A DNA stretch of 64,000 bases from Sarocladium kiliense (lineage: Eukaryota > Ascomycota > Sordariomycetes > Hypocreales > Sarocladiaceae). The notes beneath the pieces were generated by a model. The model was not told where the DNA came from. It made no database searches and saw only the letters and a program-made list of their open reading frames with translations. Shown piece after piece: positions 25,313 to 36,959 of this stretch. Location of the stretch: NCBI GenBank assembly GCA_030734395.1, contig JAUZTG010000015.1, forward strand, positions 558,001 through 622,000, read 5' to 3'. The translations under genes and the position numbers were made by a program. The stretch's first letter is position 1. Each line of letters opens with the position of its first letter.

Positions 25313-25424
25313 AATGCCCATTCTTTTACCTCGGGATTGGTACGACAGCACTCCTTAATCAAAACTCAGTTGCTCATTTACCCTCGCTGCGGCACTTTGG
25401 ATGACTACAAAACGGCTACCAAAA

Positions 25425-26464
25425 CTACGAAGCCGCATTCTTCGGTGCTTCTATGGCAGGACCTTCTGGAGTGACGTACGCTTTGGTTAGGCCACCATCA
25501 ACCACGAAATCGGCGGCGTTAACAAAACTGCTCTCGTCGCTTGCCAAGAAAACCACTGCATGAGCTTGCTCGATAGCCTCCCCGAATCGGCCAGAGGGGA
25601 AATGCACCTCCCGGCGAAAGCGCTTCGCTTGGTCATCGCCGAGCCAGTCTTGCAACAAGGGTGTGCTGCGTGTTACCAGTCAGCGACGGTGTTTGGCATC
25701 ATCGGGGACATGTATCATCCTTACTTCAGAGGTGCTGGGCAGAGAGAGTTGAAGCGGAATCCTAGACCGATGGAGCCAGTCAGCTGCTTGAATCTGCGTA
25801 TCTCACGGTATTAGTGCCCGAAAATTGAGAGCGCGCACCTTCTCTGGCATGAACAATGGCCAACTCGCGAGTCAGCGCCAAAACAGCGCCCTTGCTAGCA
25901 GTGTAGGCCAGTTGGGGGGTTGCAGCACCAACCAGTGCAACCATGCTGGCGGTGTTGATGATGCTGCCCTTCTTCTTTCCATGCTTTCGCAAGCTACGCA
26001 CAGCATGCTTGCAGCCAAACCACACTCCCTTGACGTTGATGTTCTGTGTAAGATCCCAAATAGCTTCGGGGCACTCCTCTGCGTCGCCGTCCCTGGCGTG
26101 CATGATACCGGCGTTATTGAACATGACATCAAGACCACCCCACGCATCCAAGTGCTCAATAGCGGCCTTGATGTCCGCCTCCTTGGACACATCAACGACA
26201 CGGATCTCGATCTTGCCGGCGTGCGAGGGGGCCAGCTCCTTTACTTTGGCAAGGGCCTTGTCCAGGGCGGGAGCTGCGATGTCAGTCATGAGTACGGAAG
26301 CACCCTCCTTGGCCATTAGAATCGTGGTTTCGAGTCCGATGCCGCTGATCAGGAGATGGGCGTCGGTCAGCTCTGCGTATCAACTGCTTTCGACATCATG
26401 AGAACACAACTCACCCCGCGGCACCGGTGACAACAGCATTCTTTCCAGCAAGACGACCTCCCAT
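25425..26464 (-). CDS. Short-chain dehydrogenase/reductase
   Basis: NAD(P)-dependent classical SDR, 277 residues. Exons 26464-26415, 26344-25839, 25761-25725 and 25665-25425, all with good donors (GTGAGT, GTGCGC, GTAAGG). Splicing gives TGAAGGIG (cofactor glycine motif), NNAGI, and the catalytic Ser...Tyr-x-x-x-Lys in NTASM...YTASK, then the usual C-terminal VVFLASDESSFVNAADFVVDGG. The substrate cannot be told from sequence. It neighbours an aldehyde dehydrogenase on the same strand and lies at the edge of the glycine/amine cluster, so it could oxidise an alcohol intermediate. A 37-nt third exon is unusually small but keeps the frame. Confidence 0.92.
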
Positions 26465-27180
26465 TTTTGCGTGGTGTATTGCTTTATAGCGAGGATAAAT
26501 CGTGAAAACTTGCCGCAAAGATGGCTTTTGGATTGTAATGAAGATGATTCACTGTATTCTAATGGGGTTGAACTTCGATACCAGACACGACAAAATGGGA
26601 CGCTGAATGGTATGCCATCTTCACTCGTCTACTTATCTAATTTCCCTTCTCACTCCACGCGGCTCCAAGCCACGACACGACGGCTGGGACATTCCAGGAA
26701 ACGTGGGTCAAGAACTTGGCCAGCATGGAGGGCCAGGTCAGATTCCCGCCCTTCGGCGGCTACACATTGGCGACACCTTCAGTGTCTCGCCTCGCTCTTT
26801 ACCCCAATGCGGGGGATGTGAATGGGGGTTAGAATAGGTGCTAGGCATGTACGTGGTTGCTCATGAGAGCCACTAGCAGCTGACCGCGGCTAGACTAACA
26901 ACCTCCATGTTTTAGGCGGGTCGTCGGGAGCCGCGTGATACATCACATAGCCAGTCAACGTGATGCTCTCAGTTACAATGTAGCGTAAACATGCAACGAT
27001 TCGCCTTCGCATTCCCTTCCAAAGTTGCACTGACGAGGATGATTACAAATACGAGCTGGGGCGTGTGGGGGAACAGGGTCTGATCTAGTTGGGTGGACAT
27101 GGCGCGCGAACGTCTTGCACAAGGTGGTATCTTCATTATGTGGCAGGAGTAGCAACGATATGTGATTCAATGTGTTCTAT
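26465..27180. promoter_or_regulatory. SDR upstream region
   Basis: About 715 bp upstream of the SDR and downstream of the aldehyde dehydrogenase. It has ACCGCGGC at 26883-26890, a partial match to the GCCGCGGTG motif of the cluster (reverse orientation). No gene is seen. Confidence 0.4.
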
Positions 27181-28806
27181 CTAGGCATGTCTTAGACGGA
27201 TGTGGTGGCTCTTGAGCGTGGTGAAACCGTCGAAACCGCGCGGTCCCAAGGTGCTGCCTAGTCCGGAGTCCTTCCAACCGATCCAAGAGAGATCCTGTGG
27301 CGCGAGAGGTCAATAAGGGGGAATGACAGTTCGAGCTCGGATTGAGGGCAAATAAGAAACCTACTGGGCTGGGAAAGTCACATCGGTTGATAAAGACAGT
27401 GCCGGCCTCGACCTCGTCATGTAGGTTTCGCGCACCGTCTACATCTTTAGTCCAGATACTAGCCGTCAGGCCGAAGTTGCTGTCATTCATGAGCTTGAGC
27501 GCTTCGGCGTCATCACGAACCTTCATCACAGGAAGCAGGGGCCCGAATGTCTCGTCTTTCATGACGTGCATATCGTGATTGACGTTGATGAGAAGGCGCG
27601 GAGCCACATAAGTTCCTGTGTTGGGAGCATTTGAGAAGCTCTCATTGGCTGGTGTTGCGTCCACGGCACCTTTGCTAAGCGCGTCTGTTACTTGTGCCTC
27701 GATCTCCTGAGCGGCCCGGAGGGACGCAACAGGGCCGACGTTTACAGCTTTGTCGAATGGGTCGCCGAGCTTATATCTGTAGGGTTGGTATATATCCCAC
27801 GTCAGTAAAACTCGGTTCGAGGTGCATCAAAATACTGGCACAGGGGGTTGGAGGTCGCAGTACCCTTCTAACTCCTTTTGCAAGGCTCGCACAAAGTCGT
27901 CATGTATGGATTCGTGGACATAGACTCGTTCAATGCCACAACAACTCTGTCCAGAGTTAAACACGGCACCGTCGACAATGTTCTCCGCCGTCCAGGCCAA
28001 GTCTGCATCGGCGCGGACATAGGCAGGATCGTTACCGCCGAGCTCGAGATTCACAGGCACAACTCTGTCAGCAGTGGACCGACGGATGGCCAAACCACCA
28101 CCGGTGGAACCGGTGAAGCAGACTTGTCTGATCTTGGGAAGCTTCACGACAGCCTGAAGCTCTAAGCGGCCAGGGAGGTGTAGGATTTGAAGGACATCTT
28201 TCGGGAGGCCGGCCTTGTCGAAGGCCTCCTTCAGTCTGTCTCCCACCAGAGGAGTCTGGGGCGAGGGTTTGAGGAGAACAGAGTTGCCGGCAAGCAGTGC
28301 TGGTGCAAGCGTATTGATGGTAATAAGCCACGGGAACTGAAATACGGTCAATCGGCTGCATGGATGAAAAAAAAATATACCGAGTGTGGGTAGGAGAAAC
28401 GCACATTCCATGCAGAGGAGATGAAGACAGGTCCAACCGGCTCTCTGCTGACCCATCTCTCAAATCCATCCTCGGGCTTCCCAGGGAGATGAGACAAAGC
28501 CTCCTCGGCTGTTTCGAGGTAGTACTCAGCACGCTTGCGCATCGTCTGTAGCTCTGAGGGTGAAGCAGATATAGGGCGTCCCATCTGGGAAGTCAGTTCG
28601 TTGGCCAGCACGGCCTCCGACTCGCGCAGAATATCTAAAGCCTTGATCATTATTGCCTTGCGCTCGACTAGGGGAACCTTGCGGTATGTCTTGAACGCTT
28701 CGTGTGCGCGATCAACCATGATGGTGGCCTCCTCAATGGAAAGGCCATCGTGCTGAAAGACGACTTCTCGTGTCGATGGCGAGAGACACTTGATCTTGGA
28801 CGACAT
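27181..28806 (-). CDS. Aldehyde dehydrogenase
   Basis: NAD(P)-dependent ALDH superfamily enzyme, about 466 residues. Exons 28806-28405, 28336-27864, 27776-27365 and 27294-27181. Junctions give SAWN|FPWLITINTLAP, KELEG|YKLGDPFD and FPSP|DLSWIGWKDSG. The catalytic Cys lies in NSGQSCCGIERVYV and the general-base Glu in NLELGGNDP. The length and short N terminus resemble succinate-semialdehyde or gamma-aminobutyraldehyde type dehydrogenases; the true substrate is unknown. It sits between an SDR and a glutamine amidotransferase-like gene, an order recalling amine catabolism through gamma-glutamyl intermediates. GCCGCGGTG occurs 264 bp upstream of its ATG. Confidence 0.93.
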
Positions 28807-29389
28807 TTCGAGATTGTGAGAAGCGAAACCCTTGAATACGAATGATTTAACCGGAGCAAGATGAGCCAGGATACGGAGAGCTGTGATCGTGGGCGTGATA
28901 GAAGTGACAGGTAAGCCCTGGACAGCATCTACTTAAGGACCCTTCAGCATGGCCTAGCCCCGGGCCATCACAAGATCGCGATACCGCTTCACATGACCAG
29001 CCAACGCAGGGTCCCAATCTTGGGCGCGGCAGCCGTGGACTTGGGGCTCCATCATGGTGCACCAAAACAGCCGCGGTGTTGGAGCAGGAACAAGAAATCG
29101 GGGTGGAGAGCAGGTAGTCCTGGGGTACTGGGGTAGCAGGACCTTTCCCACCGCACAGGGAAGGGGCACATCCTTGGGCTTTTTCTAAATGCTACCCTGC
29201 ACCCTGAGACCTGCGTTCACATTGTGTTCGAACAGACACGCCGCTTTCATTTCACGATTTTCTATGCCCCTACCTACTCATCATCGGGGGAAGGAGGGGC
29301 TGAACTGCAGGTCTTTCGTGTCACTTCGTCTACAGCGGTCAGACAACGCAGGTTCGCTCAGTTCATTCAGTCTCGAGCTCATTCGCAGT
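28807..29389. promoter_or_regulatory. ALDH upstream region with GCCGCGGTG
   Basis: About 580 bp. GCCGCGGTG lies at 29070-29078, followed by TTGGAGCA, a partial match to the longer form GCCGCGGTGTGGRTCAC seen at 42301. It sits 264 bp before the ALDH start. No gene is seen. Confidence 0.55.
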
Positions 29390-30294
29390 TCAAATAGCAA
29401 GTCTGCCGAAGAACAAGCGCCATATCGCCTCTGCTACCAGCACCCCATCATGTGGTAAGTTGGCCCTCGCCATGCCACTCTTGAACGTGGCATCGTCAAA
29501 GATTCCTTGCTCATGCCTGCGATCCACAATCTTCGTCATGATGAAGTCGTCAAACTCCGGATGCGCCTGCACAGAGAGCACTTGACCAGCTTTGAAGAGG
29601 CCCTGGATCCCACAGCTAGGGCTACTTCCCAGGTTCACTGTGCCCTCGGGTACGTCAAGAACAGCGTCTCGATGCATCTGGTGAAGTTTCTAGTATGATA
29701 AGACCCGCAAGATCAGCTTCCAACAACAGGTGTCTGGATACAAAGCACAAGATACGACAAGGCAGGTTTACTTACCATTGCTGGAACTCCAAACAGCTTC
29801 TGACCCTGCTCATTCAGATCGATGTGATCCACCGAGATCTCCCATCCACCGGGACTGATACCTACTCTGGCTCCGAGAGCACGTGCGATAAGCTGGTGTC
29901 CAAAGCAGATACCGACTACGGGCTTGCCTGATGTATTGATGACCTCTCGTACGTAGTCGACAAGGGATACTATCCAAGGCTCGTCCCCGAAAGCACAGTG
30001 TTCTATTACGAATGACCGTCAGCAAATCTGTAACGTCACCTGACCGTTGATAAGAGGAGAAACCTCACTGCTCCCGGACAGCAACAGGCCATCAAAATGC
30101 ACAAGGCTGGGGTAGCGTTGGGTGCCAACAATATCCCATCGGGACACCTCCAGCTGGATATCCTGCTCTCCCAGAGATTCTAATCCCCTGATGAGCAGAT
30201 TGTGAAAAATATCGCCATATCGGCCACGAGCCGCTTTCACGGGCTCGATGGTCTCGTCGCATTCAAGGACAGCAACGCGATATGTTCGAGGCAT
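29390..30294 (-). CDS. Class I glutamine amidotransferase-like protein
   Basis: 250 residues, single GATase-1 domain without a synthetase partner domain. Exons 30294-30069, 30002-29776 and 29689-29390. The first intron uses GTGAGG so that LLSGSK|HCAFGDEPWI is restored. The nucleophile Cys is near residue 107 (VVGICFGHQLIARALG) and the His/Glu pair near 194/196 (QAHPEFD), so the triad is complete. The family covers GMP-synthase-like amidotransferases and, in bacteria, gamma-glutamyl hydrolases such as PuuD; the substrate here is not known. It is divergent from a GS-like ligase, a pairing that suggests making and hydrolysing a gamma-glutamyl amide. Confidence 0.92.
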
Positions 30295-30954
30295 CTTAGA
30301 GTGTCTTCACCTGCCTCTGTGTCGCTGGGAAAATGTTTGCGCTGGTTCCATCTATGACCGCCATGTCGTTCCGAGACATTGTGCGCTTTTCCATGCTGAT
30401 ACTTGAGACGCATTACATTGAGGCGCGCACGCGCTCTCCACATGTGATCGGCTTTAACAGAAGTCGCCATCTCCACTGCCCGGAAACGATATTTGGCCCC
30501 CTTCCTAGCCGCCAATTAGTTCCTCTGTCCAGCGCGGCAATCCTGCTGATTCGTCCATTAACTCTGGGGTGTTGCACCATGACACCAAGCAACCGGACCT
30601 ACAGCCTGGGGTAGGACTTACAACCAAGCCCTTATCGGACTGCCTCGACGCTTTCTTGCCCTGGAACCTGTGCTTTACATCTCACCGCGGGTGCATAGCC
30701 GCGAAGCACGGAGTCTTCGGAGAGGACTCAGATACTAATTGATAACATGGCTATTCGCCGAATGACCTGGCTACCTGCTGTATCGCAACATAAGCCCGCC
30801 CGCGGCACTTTCCAGTACCAAGGCGATTCCTCTTTCCTGAGACTTAGACTCTCCGACAGCATCGGGATAACCCAACACTTCCAGTGGAACGCACCTTTTT
30901 CAACTCAAAAACTTGTTGGCATCTTGATTCTCATCACTCTCCGAAGTCACCATC
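30295..30954. promoter_or_regulatory. Bidirectional promoter, amidotransferase / GS-like
   Basis: 660 bp between divergent starts. CACCGCGG at 30683-30690 is an 8/9 match to the cluster motif in reverse orientation, 265 bp before the GS-like ATG and about 390 bp before the amidotransferase ATG. A second CCGCG lies at 30699-30703. Confidence 0.55.
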
Positions 30955-32644
30955 ATGACGGTCGTCACGCCTACGAATGTTGCAGAGGTCCTGGAGAATG
31001 ACACCATGGTCAAAGTCGCCGGTGTGGATGCCGATGGTATTTTGCGTGGCAAAATCATGATCAAGGCCAAGTTCCTCTCCAGCATACAGTCAGGGTTCGG
31101 CTTCAGCTCGGCAGTCTTTGGCTGGGACATGCATGACATGCTCTATCAAGGTGGCGTTGATTGTTCGGCCGAGGATGGAACATATGCCGATTTCACCGCG
31201 TACCCAGACCTCAGCAGCTACCGCAGGCTGCCTTGGGAGGATGATATTCCATTCTTCCTCCTCACGTTCTTCACCGATGGGAAACCTGTGGCGGTCTGTC
31301 CCCGTGGTCTTTTGAAAGATCTGACAGATCGTCTCTATCAACAGAACTTCAAGGCCCTCGCTGGCGGTAAGTTAGCTGACTGGCCTTTGAACGGTTGTCA
31401 CCCAATTTCGCTTGGCTAATGGGGACAGTTGAGCTTGAATTCACTAATTTCCAGACTCCGTCTGAAGATGGCTATTCGTCAAGTGCAAATCCTCGACCAA
31501 ACCTCGCGGCGTTCTTGGCCAAGAACGCGCCTTCTGCTGTCAGGCCATTGACACAGGGTATGTTTGGCTACAGTATAACTCGCCCTGTAGCCTCAAAAGA
31601 CTATTTCTACGACATCTACAGGACAGCAGGACAGGTCAATTGTGACGTCGAGGGCTGGCATACCGAGAGTGGCCCGGGCGTTTTCGAAGCGGTAGGTGCC
31701 ACCCTAAGTGCTCAAAATAACCCGGAAGCGATCGGCAGACTCAGCTGACCTTTGCGCTCGCACCCAGGCATTGGCCGTGAAAGATGTTGCCGAGATTGCT
31801 GACAGAGTCAGCTTATTCAAGTAGGTAAAAACGATCTTTACGCAGCTCATCAAGGACTGACATCTACATCCTAGACTGCTCACAAGATGTGTTGGAGTGA
31901 AGCATGGCGCAACTCCTTGCTTCATGGCCAAGCCTCTTCATGGGCTCCCAGGCAACTCCGGACACATCCACATCTCACTGACAGACCTTGAAGGCAAGAA
32001 TGCCTTTGCTCGCGCGACACCTAATCCGGCTCCTCGCTGGCCTGATCTTGAGAACGTGTCCGATGTTGGTTATCATTTCCTCGCGGGTGTCCTCGATGCC
32101 ATCCCCGACATCATGCCACTCCTTGCCCCAACTATCAATTCCTACAAGCGATTCGTTGAGAACTTCTGGGCGCCAGTTTGGCTGACTTGGGGGTTGGAGG
32201 ATCGCATGGCATCGATTCGCCTCATCGCACCACCCACCTGTAAACCCGGCGCTACACGCCTGGAGATCCGAACACCTGGTGCTGACGTCCATCCGCATTA
32301 CGCACTGAGCGCACTCTTCCTAGCAGGTATGCGTGGGATCAACGAGAAGATGGAGATTCAAGTGCCACCATCTTCGGCTCGCTCCAACGAAGATGGCAAG
32401 CCCCAGATGCTAGCCAACACCCTTGGGAGGGCTCTGAAGCGGTTTACGGCTCCTGAGAGCGTTGCACGAAAGCTGTTCGGTGCCAAGTTTGTGGATGGCT
32501 ATGCCGCATCTAGAGAGCATGAATTGAGGTTGTGGAGGGAAGCAGTCACTGACTGGTGAGTTCTTTTGCGTCTTCTGAGTGCAACATGCCATTTTACTTA
32601 CGCAATCACACAGGGAATTCACTCGGTACATCGAGACAGTCTAG
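30955..32644 (+). CDS. Glutamine-synthetase-like gamma-glutamyl ligase
   Basis: 479 residues. Exons 30955-31366, 31429-31691, 31768-31820, 31875-32555 and 32614-32644; all junctions preserve frame. GS catalytic landmarks are present: VELEFTNFQ, NCDVEGWHTESGPGVFEAAL, GNSGHIHISL (ATP/ammonia-site His), NSYKRFVENFWAP, the Arg-containing DRMASIRLI, and RLEIRTPGADVHPHYALSALFLAGM near the C terminus. It is the bacterial-type GS fold (relatives: PuuA, GlnA-like polyamine or ethanolamine ligases, the FluG C-terminal part), not the short eukaryotic GS of about 360 residues that assimilates ammonia. It probably joins glutamate to an amine at the expense of ATP, substrate unknown. No targeting peptide is evident. 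Confidence 0.92.
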
Positions 32645-33334
32645 GATTAGACATGAAGAATATGATCTTAGGCGTCAATGAATTGCGACTCTCTATGCAC
32701 ACAGTCGCAGTGTTCTGGGGTGTGAAATATGGTAGTCATAGGCAAAGCAATGGCCACACCAATGTTTTTCTGCAGCTTTTTATTCATTAGTCTTGTGAGC
32801 ATCACCAGGGGTTTGGTCTCATAGGTCTGAATTTTTCTCGTCAAATAATGGCCGATGAGTCCGAGAAGTTCTCCTTTGCGAACGGAGGGCAAGGTGAACC
32901 GAGACGCCGTGCCACTGCTTGAGCAAGAATGTGCCTTGCTGATCGACCAATTCCTGTTGCGTCTTCGATCAGTAAACCACGAAATGCCTTCTGTCCATCT
33001 CATATGGCATGCATGATTTAGGTTTCCCTACGCCCGCAAAGCAGCGAATGAACGCATTTGCCGCGATGAGCTGCGTCCTAGTCAGCTTGGGCGCTGGCGG
33101 CGGCTGCGTATCAAGGATGGGGGGTTGGTAAAGGTCTTTGTAGCCCCCACCCTCCTGTGTCGACACTTGGCCAAACAGTGGTGCCATATCAATACATATT
33201 CGACTTCTGGAGGACTTAGTAAATGGCATGCTTTGGTCCGCCCTCGAATTGGCCTGTCAAAGCTCACCACTCACCAAAGCCAGCTTCCTCTGCATACGGT
33301 TTGGCAGTGAACTTGCAACACTGTAATAGGAACC
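32645..33334. promoter_or_regulatory. GcvT upstream region
   Basis: 690 bp, no gene recognised. GCCGCGATG at 33060-33068 matches the cluster 9-mer at 8 of 9 positions and lies 267 bp before the GcvT ATG. Confidence 0.45.
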
Positions 33335-34769
33335 ATGCATCTAACTAACGGGTTTCGCATTTCCGGAAGAGTGTCAAGGCAGAGGAAGATGCGTTGCGGC
33401 CTACGGGAACCGCTGCGTCGCTTCACCTCTGGACTCGCTCTCACGAAGTCGTGGCAATCAACTCCACGACCAAAACAGACAGGCATAAGCTTCCATCAGG
33501 GCCTTGCGCAAGCCATAGTCTTTCTCGGACGTCGTCATATTACAGGAAGCACTACAAAGGAGCTCGCCAAGACACCACTGTACGATTGCCATGTCATCGC
33601 CAAAGGGAAGATGGCGCCTTTTGCAGGGTTCGCGATGCCATTGGAGTACGCGGATCAAAGCCATCAAGAGTCCCACCATTGGACGCGAAAGAGTGCCTCG
33701 TTGTTTGATGTTTCGCATATGGTCCAACACCGAGTCTCCGGTCCTTTAGCGCAGGAGCTGCTGATGACTGTCACGCCTTCATCTCTCGACAAGTTGGGCG
33801 TGGGAACATCAACACTCACGACATTACTCAATAATCAAGGCGGCATCGTTGATGACACAGTCATCACTCGTATCGGCATAGACTCTTTCTATATGGTCAA
33901 CCAATGCTGCCCGTAGGGACGCTGATGTGGCGTATCTCCAGGATAATATCCAGGAGCTGCTCGGAGAGAGAGCCTCACCTGAACACGTTCAGTGGGAAAT
34001 CCTGGAACATCATGGATTGTTGGCTCTCCAAGGCCCTAAGGCAGCTGGGGTTCTGCAATCTCTTCTTGTCACGACCGAAAACCCCAGTGATGCAGATCTA
34101 TCGACGCTCTATTTTGGCCAGTCGCGCCACTTGCGGCTGCGGCTGTTCTCTCCCGCTCTCCTGATCACCCGCACTGGGTATACCGGAGAGGATGGATTTG
34201 AAATATCTATTCCTGCTAGTGATGCAGCCACTTCTCGTGAGCTCAGCTGCAATATTGCTCACGCTCTCCTCGGTGACGGCTCTGTGGTGCGGTGGGCTGG
34301 ACTTGCAGCAAGGGACTCTCTTCGTCTGGAGGCTGGCATGTGTTTGTACGGTCACGACATTGACGAACATACGACGCCCTCAATGGCGGGTTTGACTTGG
34401 GTTGTTGGGAAGTGCCGCCGATCAACAGAGACGACTTTGCCTCGCTTCAAGGGCCAGGAAGCTGTTCTAGCTCACATTGAGAAGCCTGCCAGCATGCCTC
34501 AGCGACGGGTGGGCATGTTTGTGGACAAAGGGCCGATCGCGAGGGAAGGCGCTGATATCCTTGATCCCGAGAGCGGAGAGGTCATTGGCAAGGTCACTAG
34601 CGGTTGTCCCTCGCCTTCGCTTGGCGGGCGCAACATCGCCATGGGAATGGTTAAGAACGGAGCTCACAAACGGGGTACAAAGGTTGCCATCAGGGTCCGG
34701 AACAAGGTTGTCAAGGCAGAGATTACCAAGTTGCCGTTTGTTGAGAGTCGATTTCATCGACCACCCTAG
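33335..34769 (+). CDS. GCV1: Glycine cleavage system T protein (aminomethyltransferase), one frameshift
   Basis: Mitochondrial T protein: transfers the methylene carbon from the aminomethyl-lipoyl H protein to tetrahydrofolate and releases ammonia. A basic N-terminal presequence (RISGRVSRQRKMRCGLREPLRR is rich in Arg) precedes KTPLYDCHVIAKGKMAPFAGF, YADQSHQESHHWTRKSASLFDVSHM, ITRTGYTGEDGFEIS, ARDSLRLEAGMCLYG and a normal C terminus with GKVTSGCPSPSLGG. Odd: at about 33898-33902 the reading frame changes. Up to DSFYMV the protein is in one frame; the family-typical continuation TNAARRDADVAYLQD is in the +1 frame, as if one A had been inserted in GTCACC. The original frame stops at 33914-33916. 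No intron fits. Everything downstream (280 codons) is undecayed, so a sequence error or very recent mutation is likely. Confidence 0.9.
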
Positions 34770-35214
34770 CCAGCTAAAGAGACCAGAGTTCCAAAAGCGT
34801 AGGTGTTGCTAGCCGAGAAGAGGTCACATGGGAACTGCAGGACTAAGCCTGACTCCAATTGGCGGTTCTGTGAAATACACTCACTATGCTTGATGGCCAG
34901 TCTTTTGCCGCGGTGCAGTACCCAAGTGACTTACACCGCGTCTCTTAGCGCCGCGTCTTTAGGCGAGCTGAGACAAGACCCGATGATACTAAGGCAACAG
35001 GCAGGGAGGGCACTAGACTAACCCCATGGCACATGCTGCAGTGCTGCGTCTCGAAACTGCAAGGAAGAGATGGGGCCGCGTCTGGAAAGGCACTGCTTTC
35101 TCCAACTACTATATCCCGAAATGCTCCCCTAGTTCCTTCACAATATCAGGTTCTCTTCATCCCTTGGGCTCTGATTGTCTTCATGAGATCCTATTCAACT
35201 TCCCTTCTACCAAA
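34770..35214. promoter_or_regulatory. SHMT upstream region with inverted GCCGCGGTG pair
   Basis: GCCGCGGTG at 34907-34915 and CACCGCGTC at 34934-34942 form an inverted pair with an 18-nt spacer containing GTGAC. The right copy read backwards is GACGCGGTGTAAGTCAC, 14 of 17 positions like the copies at 42301. The pair lies 272-300 bp before the SHMT ATG. Confidence 0.6.
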
Positions 35215-36959
35215 ATGCGCCACTTACTACCCCAGGGGATGGCCCTGAGCCCTCTGCGAAAATGTAAACTCTCTCAGCAGCCATTCGTTTTAGGCCGATA
35301 CGTCAGAAGCTATTCAGCAACAGGCGGTACAGATGTGAGAGCGATCTTGATACGTCAGGGAGTACAACCACAATGGCTGATCGTCGGATTTGCAGCATCT
35401 AGCCACCTCTATCGAAGAAAGCGACCCGCGTATCAGCGAAATCCTGAAAAAGGTAGTCCCAGTCCCATTGTGCATTGTCACAACCTGTATACTGATGGTG
35501 CCCAATAGGAAGAAGATCGACAGCGTCGTTTCATCAATCTCATTCCATCTGAAAACTTCACCTCACGGGCGGTTCTAGAGGCACTTGGAAGTGTCATGCA
35601 GAACAAGTACTCTGAGGGCTATCCTGGTGCGAGATATTATGGTGGCAATGAATACATCGATGAGGCCGAGAGACTCTGCCAGCAACGCGCCCTCGAGGTC
35701 TTTCGTCTCGACCCCGATAAATGGGGTGTCAATGTACAAGGTCAGTCTCAGCTATCTCTTGGTCTCAAGCTCCTGTATGCCATGTATACGGCTAGATGAA
35801 TCAAGACACGGCGGCTGATATCACTATAGCACTCTCAGGATCTCCTGCGAATCTCATAGCCTACTCGGCGCTTCTCAACACCCACGATCGCATCATGGGG
35901 TTGGATCTCCCGCACGGTGGCCATTTGTCTCACGGGTATCAGATACCCTCCAAGAAGATCTCCATGATCTCCAAATACTTCGAGACACTGCCGTATCATC
36001 TAGACCAGGCGACTGGGATCATTGACTATGCAAAGCTCCGGGAGTCGGCTCTGGTCTACCGCCCCAAGCTCATCATCGCGGGCACCTCAGCCTACTCACG
36101 CTTGATTGACTACGCACAGATGCGCAGCATTGCAGACGAAGCAGGTGCCTATCTCTTGTCTGACATGGCACATATTTCAGGTCTGGTCGCTGCAGGCACT
36201 GTTCCTTCGCCGTTCGATCACTCAGATGTGGTCACGACAACGACGCATAAGTCCCTCAGAGGGCCCCGAGGAGCCATGATATTCTTCCGCAAGGGCGTTC
36301 GAAAGGTGGACAAGAAAGGGAAGGAGACAATGTTTGACCTCGAGGGTTCCATCAATGCCTCGGTCTTCCCCGGGCATCAAGGCGGACCGCACAACCATAC
36401 CATCACGGCTCTTGCCGTTGCATTGGGCCAAGCTGCGACGCCCAAGTTCCGAGAGTATCAGGAGGCTGTGCTGTCGAATGCCCAGGCATTCGCACGCCAG
36501 CTCTCCAAGGTCCATGGCTACAACCTTGTCTCTGGCGGCACCGACAACCACCTGTTGCTCTTGGATCTCAGGTCAAAGGGCGTGGATGGAGCTCGAGTTG
36601 AGCGCGTGCTGGAGCTGTGCGGCGTAGCGAGTAACAAGAACACAGTGCCTGGGGATAAGTCGGCCCTGAAGCCTGGTGGTCTTCGTCTCGGCACACCCGC
36701 GATGACCACCCGTGGCTTCCAGGAGCCGGACTTTGAACGCGTGGCCGACATTGTCGACCGTGCAGTCACCATCACCTTGGCCGTTGACAAGCAGGCAAGA
36801 GCTGCGGCACAGGAACAGGGAGTCAAGAACCCAGGCTCGGTCAAGGCGTTCCTCACCCACGTTGGAGATGGTGCTGCCATTGCGGAGATTGCAGCTTTGC
36901 GCGAGGAAGTAGCGACTTGGGTAGGAGAGTTCCCAGGGCCATGGACGGTTCCATCATAG
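35215..36959 (+). CDS. SHM1: Serine hydroxymethyltransferase, mitochondrial
   Basis: PLP enzyme interconverting glycine plus CH2-THF and serine plus THF; together with the glycine cleavage system it turns two glycines into one serine. About 512 residues. Exons 35215-35334, 35396-35452, 35509-35740 and 35830-36959. The start MRHLLPQGMALSPLRK gives a basic, hydroxylated presequence ending near RYVRSYSATGG, so mitochondrial import is likely; M at 35239 is an alternative. Landmarks: NLIPSENFTS, NKYSEGYPGARYYGGNE, WGVNVQ|ALSGSPAN across the third intron, the PLP Lys near residue 276 in VTTTTHKSLRGPRG, and FPGHQGGPHNH. All active-site motifs are present. Confidence 0.95.

Noticed and set aside
30955..32644. 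GS-like gene as the housekeeping glutamine synthetase
   Set aside because: Eukaryotic ammonia-assimilating GS is about 360 residues with different motifs; this is a 479-residue bacterial-type GS fold.
33900..33916. Programmed +1 frameshift at the TAG in GcvT
   Set aside because: A shift at the stop would give NQCCP before RDADV, whereas the family requires TNAAR; the frame change must be upstream of the stop, pointing to an inserted base.
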